The notes: generated by a model not told the origin, from the sequence alone. Positions 47,038-56,197 are shown, counted from the stretch's first letter. The stretch is DNA of 63,591 bases from Oxalobacteraceae bacterium (GCA_947466695.1 CANIFC010000002.1:1-63591); one strand, 5' to 3'. Translations and numbers: made by a program.

Positions 47038-47680
47038 AATGCTTGAATTATTTTTAACCGCCTTTGGCGAAACCCTGTTCATGGTGGGTGTATCCGGCGT
47101 GCTCGGTGCGGCCCTTGGCTTGCCCATGGGTGTCTTGCTGCACCTGACCGACGAGCGCGGGGTCATGCCGCGGCCACTGTTTAACCGCATTACCGGCGTC
47201 ATTGTCAACGCGGTCCGCTCCACCCCTTTCATTATCTTGCTCGTGGCGGTGATTCCGCTGACGCGTTTTTTTGTCGGCTCGTCGATCGGCACATCGGCGG
47301 CGATCGTGCCGCTGACACTTGCCGCCGCACCTTTTGTCGCGCGCCTGGTCGAAACTGCACTGCGCGAAGTGGACCGTGGCCTGATTGAGGCGGCGCAGGC
47401 AATGGGTGCCACTACCTGGCAAATTGTGTACAAGGTATTACTACCGGAAGCGTTTTCCGGTATCGTGGCAGGACTCACGATTACCTTTGTCAGTCTGGTC
47501 GGCTATTCCGCCATGGCCGGTGCCATCGGTGGCGGCGGCCTGGGCGACCTGGGTATCCGCTACGGCTACCAGCGTTTTCTGCCGGAAGTGATGCTGGCAG
47601 TGGTGCTGATCCTGATCGTCTTTGTCCAGCTGGTCCAGAGTCTGGGCGACCGTCTGGTGCGCCGCCTCAGCCACCGCTAA
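47027..47680 (+). CDS. metI: Methionine ABC importer, permease
   Basis: 217 residues, five membrane helices. The ABC permease coupling motif is [20 protein letters not shown], preceded by [18 protein letters not shown] and followed by [20 protein letters not shown], all typical of MetI. Two copies pair with two MetN subunits. It overlaps metN and is separated from metQ by a 106-bp gap that holds a strong hairpin. Confidence 0.96.
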   Translation: MSSEMLELFLTAFGETLFMVGVSGVLGAALGLPMGVLLHLTDERGVMPRPLFNRITGVIVNAVRSTPFIILLVAVIPLTRFFVGSSIGTSAAIVPLTLAAAPFVARLVETALREVDRGLIEAAQAMGATTWQIVYKVLLPEAFSGIVAGLTITFVSLVGYSAMAGAIGGGGLGDLGIRYGYQRFLPEVMLAVVLILIVFVQLVQSLGDRLVRRLSHR

Positions 47681-47705
47681 TCGTCCATTTATCCATCTTT
47701 CAGTA

Positions 47706-47731
47706 CCGGTGAGGGTGGCAACCCTCACCGG
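47706..47731 (+). other. Perfect 11-bp stem hairpin between metI and metQ
   Basis: CCGGTGAGGGT (47706-47716) and ACCCTCACCGG (47721-47731) form a perfect stem with a GGCA loop. There is no T-run directly after it, so it is more likely an mRNA stabiliser or processing/attenuation site within the metNIQ operon than a full terminator. Binding-protein genes often need higher expression than their permeases. Confidence 0.75.
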
Positions 47732-47786
47732 CATCCTCATTTTCACCCTGAACGCAGCGCCTTCGCTGACTCAAAAAAGGAACACC

Positions 47787-48587
47787 ATGAACCGTCGTCA
47801 ATTACTACAAACGCTCAGCAGCCTGGGCTTGGCTGCAAGCCTTATTTCCGTTCCCGCGCTGGCGCAGGACAAAGTGATCCGGATCGGTGCCACCGGCGGA
47901 CCACATGCCGAAATTCTCGAGCAGGTTAAAAAAATCGCGGCAAAAGACGGCCTGATCATCAAGGTCATTGAATTTAGCGACTACATTCAACCCAATGCCG
48001 CACTGGCAGCCGGTGATCTCGATGCCAACAGCTACCAGCACCAGCCTTACCTTGATGCGCAGATCAAAGACCGTGGCTACAAATTTGTCAGTGTCGCCAG
48101 CACCATCACCTTTCCGATGGGCGTGTACTCTAAAAAAATCAAGTCGCTGGACCAGTTGAAACAGGGCGCCCGGGTTGGCATTCCCAATGATCCGACCAAC
48201 GGCGGACGCGCCATGCTGCTGCTGCAGGAACAAGGCGTCTTCAAGCTCAAGCCAGGCTCGGGCTTGAAGTCGAGTCCGCTTGATATCGCCGACAATCCGA
48301 AAAAAATCAAGATCATTGAAATTGATGCAGCACAGTTGCCACGCACCCTCGATGACCTTGATGCCGCCGCCATCAATGGCAACTATGCCGAGTCAGCTGG
48401 CCTGAGCCCGACTAAAGACGCCATTGCCAGCGAATCTGCCAAAGGACCTTATGCCAACGTGATCGCAGTACGCATCGTCGACAAGGACCAGCCGTGGGTC
48501 GCCAAACTGGTCAAGGCCTACCACAGTGTCGAAATCAAGAGCTTCGTCGTGGAAAAATACAAGACCTCCGTCATTACCGCCTGGTAG
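47787..48587 (+). CDS. metQ: Methionine-binding periplasmic protein
   Basis: 266 residues from ATG 47787 (AAAGGAA upstream). An N-terminal signal MNRRQLLQTLSSLGLAASL ends with a signal-peptidase I-type site (PALAQDK), with no lipobox, and has a twin-arginine-like RR. The NLPA/MetQ domain follows: IGATGGPHAEILEQVK, EFSDYIQPNAALAAGDLDAN, YQHQPYLDAQ, GVYSKKIKSLDQLKQGARVG and NDPTNGGRAMLLL. It delivers methionine to MetNI. Unlike E. coli MetQ it appears to be soluble rather than lipid-anchored. Confidence 0.95.
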   Translation: MNRRQLLQTLSSLGLAASLISVPALAQDKVIRIGATGGPHAEILEQVKKIAAKDGLIIKVIEFSDYIQPNAALAAGDLDANSYQHQPYLDAQIKDRGYKFVSVASTITFPMGVYSKKIKSLDQLKQGARVGIPNDPTNGGRAMLLLQEQGVFKLKPGSGLKSSPLDIADNPKKIKIIEIDAAQLPRTLDDLDAAAINGNYAESAGLSPTKDAIASESAKGPYANVIAVRIVDKDQPWVAKLVKAYHSVEIKSFVVEKYKTSVITAW

Positions 48588-48653
48588 TTCGCTGCAGGCA
48601 CATGCGGGTATGTTCAGGCGGCAGCAAGGCCGGGCCTGTGATACGCTGCGGGC

Positions 48654-50222
48654 ATGATGAAAGTGAACGATATATCACGCGGTAAGCACCAATCACTGCA
48701 ACGCTGGTTGCTGGTGATTGCCCTGCTGGCGGCGGCAACCGGCATTTGCCTGCTGCTGGACAACTATGTCTCACTCACCAGCCAGGCCATGGTGTATGTG
48801 CTGGCAGTGGTTATCCTGTCTTACCGGCTGGGCTGGATCGAGTCGGTCTCGGCTGCGTTTGCGGCAGTCATGTTGCTGAACTTCTTTTTTGTCCCGCCAC
48901 GCTGGACTTTTCAAATCGAGCGCTCAGAACATTTTATTGCACTCGTTACTATGCTGGTGGTGGCGCTGGTCATCAACCGGCTTGCCACCGGCATGCGACG
49001 CGAAACCGAGACTGCCCATGTCAATGAGCGCAGGGCGCACCAGTTGCAGCATCTGGCGATAGCGCTCGCTGACGCCAACACTGCACAGGAAGTACAGTCG
49101 CTCGGCCAGGATGCGCTTGATACCGCGTTTGCCGGCCCCAATCTGCTGGCTCTGCTCGACAAGGAACGCCAATTTGCCAGTGAACTTAGCGGCGAACCGG
49201 CATTGATGGCAACGGTGCGGGACGGTATGCTCTGCTGCATGAAAGAAGCGGCCGTCATCGGCGCGGGGACCAGCCGCTGGCCCGACCTGAACGCCTGGTA
49301 TCTGCCACTTGGTGACTTGCGCCAGGGCGGACACATGGCCGGGGCAGTCTGTATTCAGTCGGCTCTGGCACACGATGACAGCGGCCGCGAACACGCCCGT
49401 GCCCTGTGCGCCGTGCTGGCGCAGGCGCTCTGGCGTCTACGCCTCAATGGCCTGATGCTGATCGCGCAACATGAAGCCCAGCGCCAGCAACTGCAAGGCA
49501 TTTTTCTCGCGGCGATCTCGCATGATTTACGCACTCCGCTGGCAGTCGTCGTCGGCGCGGCCTCGGCCTTGCAACTACAGCATGACAAGCTTAGTGCGGC
49601 TGAACAGCAACGTCTGCTGGCAAGTATTGTGAGTGAAGCGAGACACTTATCCACCCTGACGGAAAATACCTTGCAACTGGTCAGTCTGGAAAATTCGTCG
49701 CAATCAGTGACGCATGGCTGGGAATCGATGGAAGAAATTGTCGGGACAGTACTGGCACGGGTGCGACAGCACGACCCGGACCACCGTATTACGTCCGTGG
49801 TGCCGGAAAAGCTGCCGCTGATAAAACTTGACCCCGTGCTCATCGCACAGCTGATCAACAATGTACTCGACAATGCGTTGAAATATACCGGCCAGGCAAT
49901 TGAGCTGGAAGTGAGCCTGGAGATGAGCACAGAGACAGCTATCAGCGTCATTGAACAACGCATGCTGGTGAGCGTCAGTGACCGCGGGCCGGGTATTTCC
50001 GAAGCGGACCAGCACTGCATTTTTGAGGCCTACACCCGCGGTGACCATACTGATCGTGCCAGCCAGCGCGGCTCCGGCCTGGGTCTGGCGGTATGCCGCG
50101 CCATCGCCCAGGTACATCAGGGCAGTCTGGTTTTACACTCCCGCGAGGGCGGTGGCAGTCGCTTTACCCTGAGCCTGCCGGTGGATGCCAGCCAGCCTGT
50201 TGCACTGGGAGACCTGGCATGA
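48654..50222 (+). CDS. KdpD-like sensor histidine kinase lacking the KdpD/Usp N-terminal domains
   Basis: 522 residues. It begins directly with the four-helix DUF4118 membrane domain of KdpD (LLVIALLAAATGICLLL, YRLGWIESVSAAFAAVMLLN, FFVPPRWTFQIE), then a coiled linker and GAF-like region. The HisKA box is ISHDLRTPLAVVVGAAS, followed by N-box NVLDNALKYT and G boxes DRGPGI and GSGLGLAVCRAIAQVH. Full KdpD (about 900 residues) has a cytoplasmic N-terminal half that is absent here, so it may respond to different cues. It overlaps the response regulator start by 4 bp, and kup lies downstream. Confidence 0.93.
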   Translation: MMKVNDISRGKHQSLQRWLLVIALLAAATGICLLLDNYVSLTSQAMVYVLAVVILSYRLGWIESVSAAFAAVMLLNFFFVPPRWTFQIERSEHFIALVTMLVVALVINRLATGMRRETETAHVNERRAHQLQHLAIALADANTAQEVQSLGQDALDTAFAGPNLLALLDKERQFASELSGEPALMATVRDGMLCCMKEAAVIGAGTSRWPDLNAWYLPLGDLRQGGHMAGAVCIQSALAHDDSGREHARALCAVLAQALWRLRLNGLMLIAQHEAQRQQLQGIFLAAISHDLRTPLAVVVGAASALQLQHDKLSAAEQQRLLASIVSEARHLSTLTENTLQLVSLENSSQSVTHGWESMEEIVGTVLARVRQHDPDHRITSVVPEKLPLIKLDPVLIAQLINNVLDNALKYTGQAIELEVSLEMSTETAISVIEQRMLVSVSDRGPGISEADQHCIFEAYTRGDHTDRASQRGSGLGLAVCRAIAQVHQGSLVLHSREGGGSRFTLSLPVDASQPVALGDLA

Positions 50223-50905
50223 CGATGCGGGTGCTGGTGGTGGAAGACGACAAGGAAATCCGCGCGCTGATCCGTGCCTCGCTGTCGGTCGAGGGCTTCG
50301 AGGTACAGACCGCCGTGTCGGTCAGTGAAGCGAGCGCCTTGTTGAAACATGACCTGCCCGATGTGCTGGTGCTCGATCTTGGCCTGCCCGATGGCGATGG
50401 CATAGAACTGGTCCGCGAAGTGCGCAAGCAGCATGGCTTGCCGATTTTAGTCGTGTCCGCCAGACATCAGGAAGCGCAAAAAATTCAATTGCTCGACGCC
50501 GGAGCAGACGATTACCTGACCAAGCCGTTTAGCGTCGGCGAATTGCTGGCGCGTATCCGTGTGGCACTACGCCATCGCGGCACCACGCTGACAGCCGCCG
50601 TGACAGAGTACACACTTGATGACCTGTCGGTCGATCTCAGTGCCCACCTGGTGCGCTGCAAGGGCGAAACGCTGCACCTGACCAAGACCGAATTCAAGCT
50701 GCTGGCAAGGCTGGTGCGCAGCAGCGGCAAGGTCGTCACCCACCGCCAGCTGCTGGTTGATGTGTGGGGCGATGAATTCCTTGAACACACTCATTACCTA
50801 CGGCTTTACATGGCGCAACTCAGGGCAAAAATAGAAGACAATCCCGCCGAACCGCGCTACCTGCTCACTGAAACCGGCGTCGGCTACCGGCTCGCTGCCA
50901 TGTAA
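50219..50905 (+). CDS. KdpE-like OmpR-family response regulator
   Basis: 228 residues from ATG 50219 (ATGA overlap with the kinase). The receiver has VLVVEDDKEIRALIRASL, the phospho-acceptor Asp in VLVLDLGLPDGDG, Thr/Lys in YLTKPFSVGELLARIR. The winged-helix DNA-binding domain has TKTEFKLLARLVRSSGKVVT and LRLYMAQLRAKIEDNPAEPR, characteristic of KdpE. It is followed by a 230-bp gap and kup; control of kup by this pair is inferred from location, as no kdpFABC genes are present in the window. Confidence 0.94.
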   Translation: MTMRVLVVEDDKEIRALIRASLSVEGFEVQTAVSVSEASALLKHDLPDVLVLDLGLPDGDGIELVREVRKQHGLPILVVSARHQEAQKIQLLDAGADDYLTKPFSVGELLARIRVALRHRGTTLTAAVTEYTLDDLSVDLSAHLVRCKGETLHLTKTEFKLLARLVRSSGKVVTHRQLLVDVWGDEFLEHTHYLRLYMAQLRAKIEDNPAEPRYLLTETGVGYRLAAM

Positions 50906-51135
50906 AATGTGATGCCGCTAGTGCTGGCGTAACATGCTCGTCTGACCCGGCCGCACGGTGGCTCTGGAATCGCAGATCAGTCGTCGCCAACCCTGCGCGT
51001 GTGTTGCCCAATTCCGGCGCTCGCCTGTATTTTCCCCTGTAGCGCTATTTTTTTCCGATTGGTTTTTTCCTTATGCTTTCCTAACGCGGCAGGCACGATA
51101 GTGTCAGCCTGCTCTTCATTTTTTTTGGGATTGAT

Positions 51136-53013
51136 ATGGATAAGAATACTAGCCGCGACAGCGTGGCCGCCCTCACCCTTGGTGCGTTGGGCATCGTGTA
51201 TGGTGACATCGGCACCAGTCCGCTATACACCATGAAAGAGGTATTTAGCCCGGCTACCGGTATTCCGCTTGACGCCGTGCACCTGATCGGCGCGGTCTCG
51301 GTCATTTTCTGGGGCCTGATGATGGTCGTGACCCTGAAATACGTATTGCTGATCTTGCGCGCCGATAACCGCGGCGAGGGCGGCATCATGGCGCTCACCG
51401 CACTTGCCGCCAAGGCGGCCGGCACCACACCGCGCCGGCGCGTCATCCTGTTGCTCACCGGCGTGTTTGGCGCCGCCTTGTTTTACGGCGACAGCATCAT
51501 CACGCCAGCCATTTCCGTACTTAGCGCGGTCGAGGGGTTGGAGGTCGTCTCGACCGGCTTCAAGCCGTTTGTCCTGCCGATCTCGATTGCCGTCCTGATC
51601 GGCCTGTTTGCAGTACAGCGCTACGGTACATCGGTCGTGGGGAAATTATTTGGCCCCGTGATCGTGCTCTGGTTTGGCGTGCTGGCGGTCACAGGCTTAC
51701 ATCAAATCATTCAGCAGCCGGCAATTCTGGCGGCGCTCAACCCGCTCAATGCCTTCCACTTCCTGGTCTCGCAAGGCTGGCATATTTTTGTCGTCGTCGG
51801 CGCGATCGTGCTGGCCTTTACGGGTGCAGAGGCACTGTATGCCGACATGGGACACTTCGGCAAGCGCCCGATACAACTGGCCTGGATGGGGTTGGTGCTG
51901 CCGGCGCTGGCCATTAACTATATGGGCCAGGGCGCCTTATTGATGCGCGATCCGTCGGCACTGGAAAATCCCTTTTTCCGCCTGTTCCCCGAGAGTGTCC
52001 TGATCCCGGCCGTCATGCTGGCAACGGTCGCTACCGTGATTGCCTCCCAGGCCGTGATTTCGGGTGCCTATTCCATGACCAAGCAAGCCATGCAACTGGG
52101 TCTGCTGCCACGCATGCAGGTGCAATTCACCTCGGCCAAAGAAATGGGCCAGATCTATATGCCTGGCGTTAACTGGGTATTACTCGCCGGCGTCTTGCTG
52201 GCAGTAGTCGGCTTTGGCAACTCTTCGGCCATGGCGGCCGCCTATGGCATTGCCGTCACGGTCACCATGCTGATCACCACGATCCTCACCTTCTTTGTCG
52301 TACGCAATGGCTGGAAATATCCGCTGGCGCTGACCATTGCCTCCACCTGTGTTTTCCTCACGCTCGACACCTTGCTGGTGGTGTCGTGTTCATTAAAATT
52401 TTTTCAGGGTGGCTGGTTTCCGCTGGCGATGGGTGGCGCGATATTCATCGTGATGGCAACGTGGCGGCGTGGCCGCGAGCTGCTGATCGACAGCATCAAG
52501 CAGGACGACCCCGAGCTGCTTCCTTTCATCGGCGCCTTGTCGGGTGACAGCATACCGCGCGCCATGCGTACGGCCGTCTATGCCGCGGCCAATCCGGATA
52601 CCGTACCTCAGGCACTGATGCATAACCTCAAGCACAATCAGGTCCTGCATGAGCGCAACCTGATCCTGACGGTGGTTTTTCATGATGTGCCATGGATACC
52701 GGTTGCCGACCGGGTCCGGGTAGAAGCACTGACTCCCGGTTTCTGGAAAATAAAAGTCAATTACGGCTTCAAGGACACCCCGGACATTCCGGCTGCGCTG
52801 GAAATGTGCGAGTCACAGGGTTTGGCCCTGAACATGTTCGAGATTTCCTACTTCCTGAGTCGCGAGATTGTGGTGCCGACCAAAGGCACCGGCATGGCAC
52901 ACTGGCGCGAGGTGTTATTTACAGTGATGTCGCGTAACTCCGGCAGCGTGGCAGACTACTTCCGGATGCCCAACAATTGCGTGATTGAACTCGGCACCAG
53001 GGTACAGATCTGA
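51136..53013 (+). CDS. kup: Low-affinity potassium transporter Kup
   Basis: 625 residues, normal length. The first 440 residues carry about twelve membrane helices with the signature [20 protein letters not shown] at the start, [31 protein letters not shown] and [19 protein letters not shown] cytoplasmic C-terminal domain follows. It takes up K+ with H+. Start ATG 51136; upstream TTTTTTTTGGGATTGAT gives a weak ribosome-binding site. A strong terminator ends the gene. The neighbouring KdpDE-like genes suggest potassium- or osmotic-responsive control. Confidence 0.96.
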   Translation: MDKNTSRDSVAALTLGALGIVYGDIGTSPLYTMKEVFSPATGIPLDAVHLIGAVSVIFWGLMMVVTLKYVLLILRADNRGEGGIMALTALAAKAAGTTPRRRVILLLTGVFGAALFYGDSIITPAISVLSAVEGLEVVSTGFKPFVLPISIAVLIGLFAVQRYGTSVVGKLFGPVIVLWFGVLAVTGLHQIIQQPAILAALNPLNAFHFLVSQGWHIFVVVGAIVLAFTGAEALYADMGHFGKRPIQLAWMGLVLPALAINYMGQGALLMRDPSALENPFFRLFPESVLIPAVMLATVATVIASQAVISGAYSMTKQAMQLGLLPRMQVQFTSAKEMGQIYMPGVNWVLLAGVLLAVVGFGNSSAMAAAYGIAVTVTMLITTILTFFVVRNGWKYPLALTIASTCVFLTLDTLLVVSCSLKFFQGGWFPLAMGGAIFIVMATWRRGRELLIDSIKQDDPELLPFIGALSGDSIPRAMRTAVYAAANPDTVPQALMHNLKHNQVLHERNLILTVVFHDVPWIPVADRVRVEALTPGFWKIKVNYGFKDTPDIPAALEMCESQGLALNMFEISYFLSREIVVPTKGTGMAHWREVLFTVMSRNSGSVADYFRMPNNCVIELGTRVQI

Positions 53014-53032
53014 GGCAGTAAGGCAGTGAATG

Positions 53033-53059
53033 ACGCCAGCGTTGATGCTGGCGTTTTTT
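53033..53059 (+). terminator. Rho-independent terminator of kup
   Basis: ACGCCAGC (53033-53040) pairs with GCTGGCGT (53047-53054) around GTTGAT and runs into six T. It begins 20 bp after the kup stop. Confidence 0.93.
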
Positions 53060-53093
53060 GCGAAAAATCGCTTTGGCGAGGACTTCGGCCAAA

Positions 53094-53423
53094 CTAGTGT
53101 GGCAAGGCTTTGGTAAAGAGATTGAGTACGAGAACCCCGGCCACGATCAGCGAAATACCGATAACGGCAGCGAGATCAAGAACCTGTCCGTAAATCAGCC
53201 AGCCTACCAGTGACACCAGCACCACGCCGGCGCCGGACCAGATGGCGTAAGTCACGCCAAGCGGAATGACCTTCAGGGTCAGCGACAGGCAGTAAAAAGA
53301 AATGCCATATCCGACGACGACCAGCACCGAGGGTAACAGGCGGGTGAAGCCGGCCGAGGCCTTCAAGGCCGAAGTCGCAATCACTTCGGCCACAATAGCG
53401 AGGAAAAGAATAAGCCAGTTCAT
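53094..53423 (-). CDS. Small multidrug resistance (SMR/EmrE-type) efflux protein
   Basis: 109 residues from ATG 53423, with AAGGGG 8 bases upstream; an upstream in-frame extension to 53516 has no family counterpart. Four membrane helices; the essential Glu is in [18 protein letters not shown] (Glu13), with [39 protein letters not shown] and a C-terminal helix [19 protein letters not shown]. This is the EmrE/QacE pattern: proton-driven export of cationic compounds. It is downstream of the esterase gene on the same strand; a long palindrome lies between them. Confidence 0.93.
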   Translation of the reverse strand: MNWLILFLAIVAEVIATSALKASAGFTRLLPSVLVVVGYGISFYCLSLTLKVIPLGVTYAIWSGAGVVLVSLVGWLIYGQVLDLAAVIGISLIVAGVLVLNLFTKALPH

Positions 53424-53513
53424 GGGAAGACCCCTTTTAACGATAGCGAAAATGGGTGCGCCAGCCAGTGCGCTACCTGACAAAAATTTACCTTGCCTGG
53501 CCAGCTTCAATAA

Positions 53514-53552
53514 CAAGGATCGCTTGCGTCTCGGGGCGGTAAGCGATCCTTG
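53514..53552. repeat. Perfect 12-bp inverted repeat between esterase and SMR genes
   Basis: CAAGGATCGCTT (53514-53525) and AAGCGATCCTTG (53541-53552) are exact inverted copies with a 15-base loop. On the minus strand the stem is followed by TTATTG, so it could be a weak terminator for the esterase gene or a structured leader of the SMR gene. I compared it with guanidine riboswitch layouts that precede some SMR genes and saw no match. Confidence 0.7.
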
Positions 53553-53586
53553 GCAGGTCCCTTGTCAGCTTTTTATCTGAAAAACC

Positions 53587-54549
53587 CTATACCGCCGGAA
53601 TGCCGTGATGCAAGGCGTCGCCAATGGCGGCGCCGATAAAATCCACTGTCCGGTTGCTGGCCCGCACGACCCTGGTCATCAGGACCATGCCGTGTACCTG
53701 ATCGCTCATGTGCAGCGCCGTGACACGAACCCCATCCTCTTCCAGCCGGCCGGCATAGGCGCGGCCCTCGTCGCACAGCGGGTCGTTACCCATCGTGAGC
53801 ACCAGCGCAGCAGGAACGCCAGCGAGCGTCGCCGCTTTTAGCGGAGAGGCGCGCCAGTCCAGCCGGTCCCGCATCTCGGGCGCATAGTGATCAATGAAGT
53901 AGTGCATGGTAGCGGCAGTCAGCGGCACGCCTGCCGTCATTTTTTGGTATGAAGCGCTACTGGCCGTGAGATCAACCACCGGATAAATCAGCGCCTGATA
54001 GATGGTTCGGGGCGCACTGCCATCACGCCCCATCAACGCCAGTACCGCAGCCAGATTGGCGCCTGCGCTGTCACCGCCAACGCCGATGCGGCCCGGCGCG
54101 ATCGATAAAGTCGTCGTATTTTTGCTGACCCACTCCAGCGCCGACACGGCATCATCAAGCCCGGCTGGAAACGGATGTTCAGGTGCCAGCCGGTAATCCA
54201 CTGCCACGACACAAATGCGTGCCACATTAGCCAGCGTACGGCACAAGCGGTCATGACTATCGAGATCGCCTATCACCCAGCCGCCGCCATGCAAGAATAC
54301 CAGGCAAGGCAATAATTCATCCGGCTGTGTACCGCTGGCGCGATACACACGCAAGCCGATGCTGTGTTCCGGCCCGGGGATGGTGATGTCGCGCACCGAC
54401 GCCACCTCTTCGGCAGGCAACTGCAGCAGGTCACGGCCAGCGCCGTAGGCAGCACGCGCCTGTTGCGCAGTGAGCGACTCAAAAGGAGCACGCCCGACCG
54501 TACGAAACGTCTCAAGCAAATTTTCTACATCAGGATCAAATGTCGGCAT
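53587..54549 (-). CDS. Alpha/beta-hydrolase esterase (hormone-sensitive lipase family)
   Basis: 320 residues. Oxyanion motif HGGGW in LVFLHGGGWVIGDLDSHD, nucleophile Ser in GVGGDSAGANLAAVLAL, acid Asp in MGNDPLCDEGRAYAG and catalytic His in DQVHGMVLMTRV. These bacterial HSL (family IV) enzymes hydrolyse short-chain esters in the cytoplasm. Start ATG 54549 has AAGGAG 9 bases upstream, and a heptamer repeat array lies just beyond it. Monocistronic, or with the SMR gene downstream. Confidence 0.94.
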   Translation of the reverse strand: MPTFDPDVENLLETFRTVGRAPFESLTAQQARAAYGAGRDLLQLPAEEVASVRDITIPGPEHSIGLRVYRASGTQPDELLPCLVFLHGGGWVIGDLDSHDRLCRTLANVARICVVAVDYRLAPEHPFPAGLDDAVSALEWVSKNTTTLSIAPGRIGVGGDSAGANLAAVLALMGRDGSAPRTIYQALIYPVVDLTASSASYQKMTAGVPLTAATMHYFIDHYAPEMRDRLDWRASPLKAATLAGVPAALVLTMGNDPLCDEGRAYAGRLEEDGVRVTALHMSDQVHGMVLMTRVVRASNRTVDFIGAAIGDALHHGIPAV

Positions 54550-54566
54550 CGTGCGTGCTCCTTGGC

Positions 54567-54601
54567 GGTAAATGGTGAATGGTGAATGGTGAATGGTGAT
54601 T
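54567..54601. repeat. Heptamer tandem repeat upstream of the esterase gene
   Basis: Five 7-bp units: GGTAAAT, three perfect GGTGAAT, and GGTGATT. The array ends 4 bp from the ribosome-binding site (54553-54562 region) of the esterase gene, so copy-number change would alter the promoter or leader spacing. Confidence 0.85.
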
Positions 54602-54669
54602 GAGGTCTGGCAAGATCGAGACTAACGCAACCCTTCGATCATAACAATGATCGTGTTGTTTTGCTGTAC

Positions 54670-54742
54670 AGGCTCGGCCGGATAAGGCCCGGCCAGGTAA
54701 GGCTCGGCTGGATCAGGCCCGGCCAGGACAGGCTAGGCCCGC
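54670..54742. repeat. 15-bp GC-rich tandem repeat, alternating units
   Basis: Units start at 54670, 54685, 54700, 54715 and 54730 and alternate between AGGCTCGG-type and AGGCCCGG-type forms, for example AGGCTCGGCCGGATA and AGGCCCGGCCAGGTA, giving a 30-bp higher-order repeat. It lies in the 314-bp gap between the esterase and alcohol dehydrogenase genes. No gene is supported in this gap. Confidence 0.85.
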
Positions 54743-54777
54743 CGCATGCAACAAATAAAATACCGGGTAAATAATTA

Positions 54778-54815
54778 CGCCCGCTTGCCTGCAAATTGAT
54801 GCAGACAAGCGGGCG
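54778..54815 (-). terminator. Long hairpin downstream of the alcohol dehydrogenase gene
   Basis: Arms 54778-54793 and 54800-54815 pair over 16 positions with one mismatch around AATTGA. On the minus strand it lies 49 bp past the stop at 54864 and is followed by a T-rich stretch, so it probably ends the dehydrogenase transcript. Confidence 0.7.
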
Positions 54816-54863
54816 GCATTACAGGCATTACACGAGGGTTCAGCGTTTCAGGCTAAAACTGCC

Positions 54864-55898
54864 TTACTTTGCCGTAAAGTCAATGACTACGCGGGAAGCG
54901 ACTTCGCCGCGTTCCAAACGCTCAAGCACCTCATTGATCGCGGAAAGCGGTTGCAGCTCAATATCGGCCTTCACTTTTCCCTGAGCAGCGAAAGATAGCG
55001 CTTCATGCATATCCTGACGGTTGCCGACAAACGAGCCACGGATGGTGATGCACTTTGCCACCACATCAAACAGCGGGGTCGGAAACTCTCCTGGCGGCAG
55101 GCCAACGAGCACACAGGTGCCGCGTTTACGGGTCATGGCGACGCCTTGGTTGAAGGCGATCAGGGAAGGCGCCGTAATGAGTACGCCATGCGCGCCGCCA
55201 CCGGTTTCTTTCCTGAGCTGGCCAATCGGGTCGCCCACCTTGGCGTTGATCACCAGATCCGCGCCGAGCTTGGTGGCATGCGCCAGTTTGCCATTGTCAA
55301 TGTCAATTGCGCATACACGCAGGCCCATCGCCTTGGCATACTGCACCGCCAGATGTCCCAATCCGCCGATGCCGGAAATAGCGATCCACTCACCCGGCTT
55401 GGCACCGGTCTCCTTGATGCCCTTGTAAGTCGTGACACCGGCGCAGATGATAGGTGCCGCTTCCACCGCACTGAGTCCTTCCGGAATATGCGCCACGTAA
55501 TTGGGGTCGGCAAGAATGTATTCGGCAAAACCGCCATTTTGCGTATAACCACCAAACTCCGCCTTGTCGCAGACGGTTTCCCATGCGGCCAGACAATGCT
55601 CGCAATGGCCACAGGCCGAGAACAACCAGGGCACACCAACCCGCTCGCCCTCCTTGACAGACGTCACTCCGGAGCCGACGGCAACGACGATGCCAATGCC
55701 CTCATGGCCGGGAATAAACGGCGGAGTCGGTTTTAGCGGCCAGTCGCCGCGGGCTGCATGCAAATCGGTGTGACACACGCCACACGCTTCGGTCTTGACC
55801 AGAATCTGACCGGGTCCGGGGGTAGGGATCGCCCACTCGCGCAACACCAGAGGTTGGCCAAACTGTTCGACAACAGCCGCTTTCATCATGTTTGTCAT
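54864..55898 (-). CDS. Zinc-dependent alcohol dehydrogenase (AdhP type)
   Basis: 344 residues, medium-chain dehydrogenase. Catalytic zinc ligands: Cys in EACGVCHTDLHAARGDWP, His-Glu in PGHEGIGIVVAVG and Cys in APIICAGVTTYKG; structural zinc Cys cluster in FSACGHCEHCLAAWETVC. The NAD-binding fold has ISGIGGLGHLAVQYAKAMG. It oxidises primary alcohols or reduces aldehydes with NAD(H). Start at ATG 55898 or the ATG at 55889/55886; no strong ribosome-binding site. Monocistronic. Confidence 0.94.
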   Translation of the reverse strand: MTNMMKAAVVEQFGQPLVLREWAIPTPGPGQILVKTEACGVCHTDLHAARGDWPLKPTPPFIPGHEGIGIVVAVGSGVTSVKEGERVGVPWLFSACGHCEHCLAAWETVCDKAEFGGYTQNGGFAEYILADPNYVAHIPEGLSAVEAAPIICAGVTTYKGIKETGAKPGEWIAISGIGGLGHLAVQYAKAMGLRVCAIDIDNGKLAHATKLGADLVINAKVGDPIGQLRKETGGGAHGVLITAPSLIAFNQGVAMTRKRGTCVLVGLPPGEFPTPLFDVVAKCITIRGSFVGNRQDMHEALSFAAQGKVKADIELQPLSAINEVLERLERGEVASRVVIDFTAK

Positions 55899-55984
55899 AG
55901 ATTACTTTCGATTTTCTCAATGGATCGGAGCAAGGACGTAGACACTTTGCACAGCTACACTAACCGATATGACTGCGCGGGTCT

Positions 55985-56006
55985 GTGCGTTGGCGCACGG
56001 TTTTTT
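55985..56006 (+). other. Small hairpin with T-run in the divergent adh/TM2 spacer
   Basis: GTGCG and CGCAC pair around TTGG and are followed by GG and six T. It is terminator-like but no gene is read into it from the left, since the adh gene starts at 55898 on the other strand. It might end a short unannotated RNA or be chance. Confidence 0.3.
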
Positions 56007-56197
56007 GCGGGAAAAAGGCGCTGAACAGCTCCTGGCGGACAGTTGAGAAGGTGAACCTGTTCGCGAATGACACACAACGAGCAGTTTTCAGCATTCCACA
56101 AGCACGAACACAACTAATTTTTTGCCAGGCTGCCAAGTCTGGGGTACATTCTCGTTAGCGCTTTTAATTATGTCCAAAAATCAATAGAGGAGTCATC

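Noticed and set aside
46516-47478. 320-residue minus-strand frame opposite metN/metI
   Set aside because: Antisense to two well-conserved overlapping genes; composition is that of a reverse-complement frame.
47706-47731. Full terminator separating metQ from metNI
   Set aside because: The stem is strong but lacks a T-run, and metQ is the expected third gene of the operon.
53424-53586. Guanidine riboswitch before the SMR gene
   Set aside because: The leader has one large hairpin rather than the paired ACGR-loop hairpins of the guanidine-II class, and no other class could be matched by eye.
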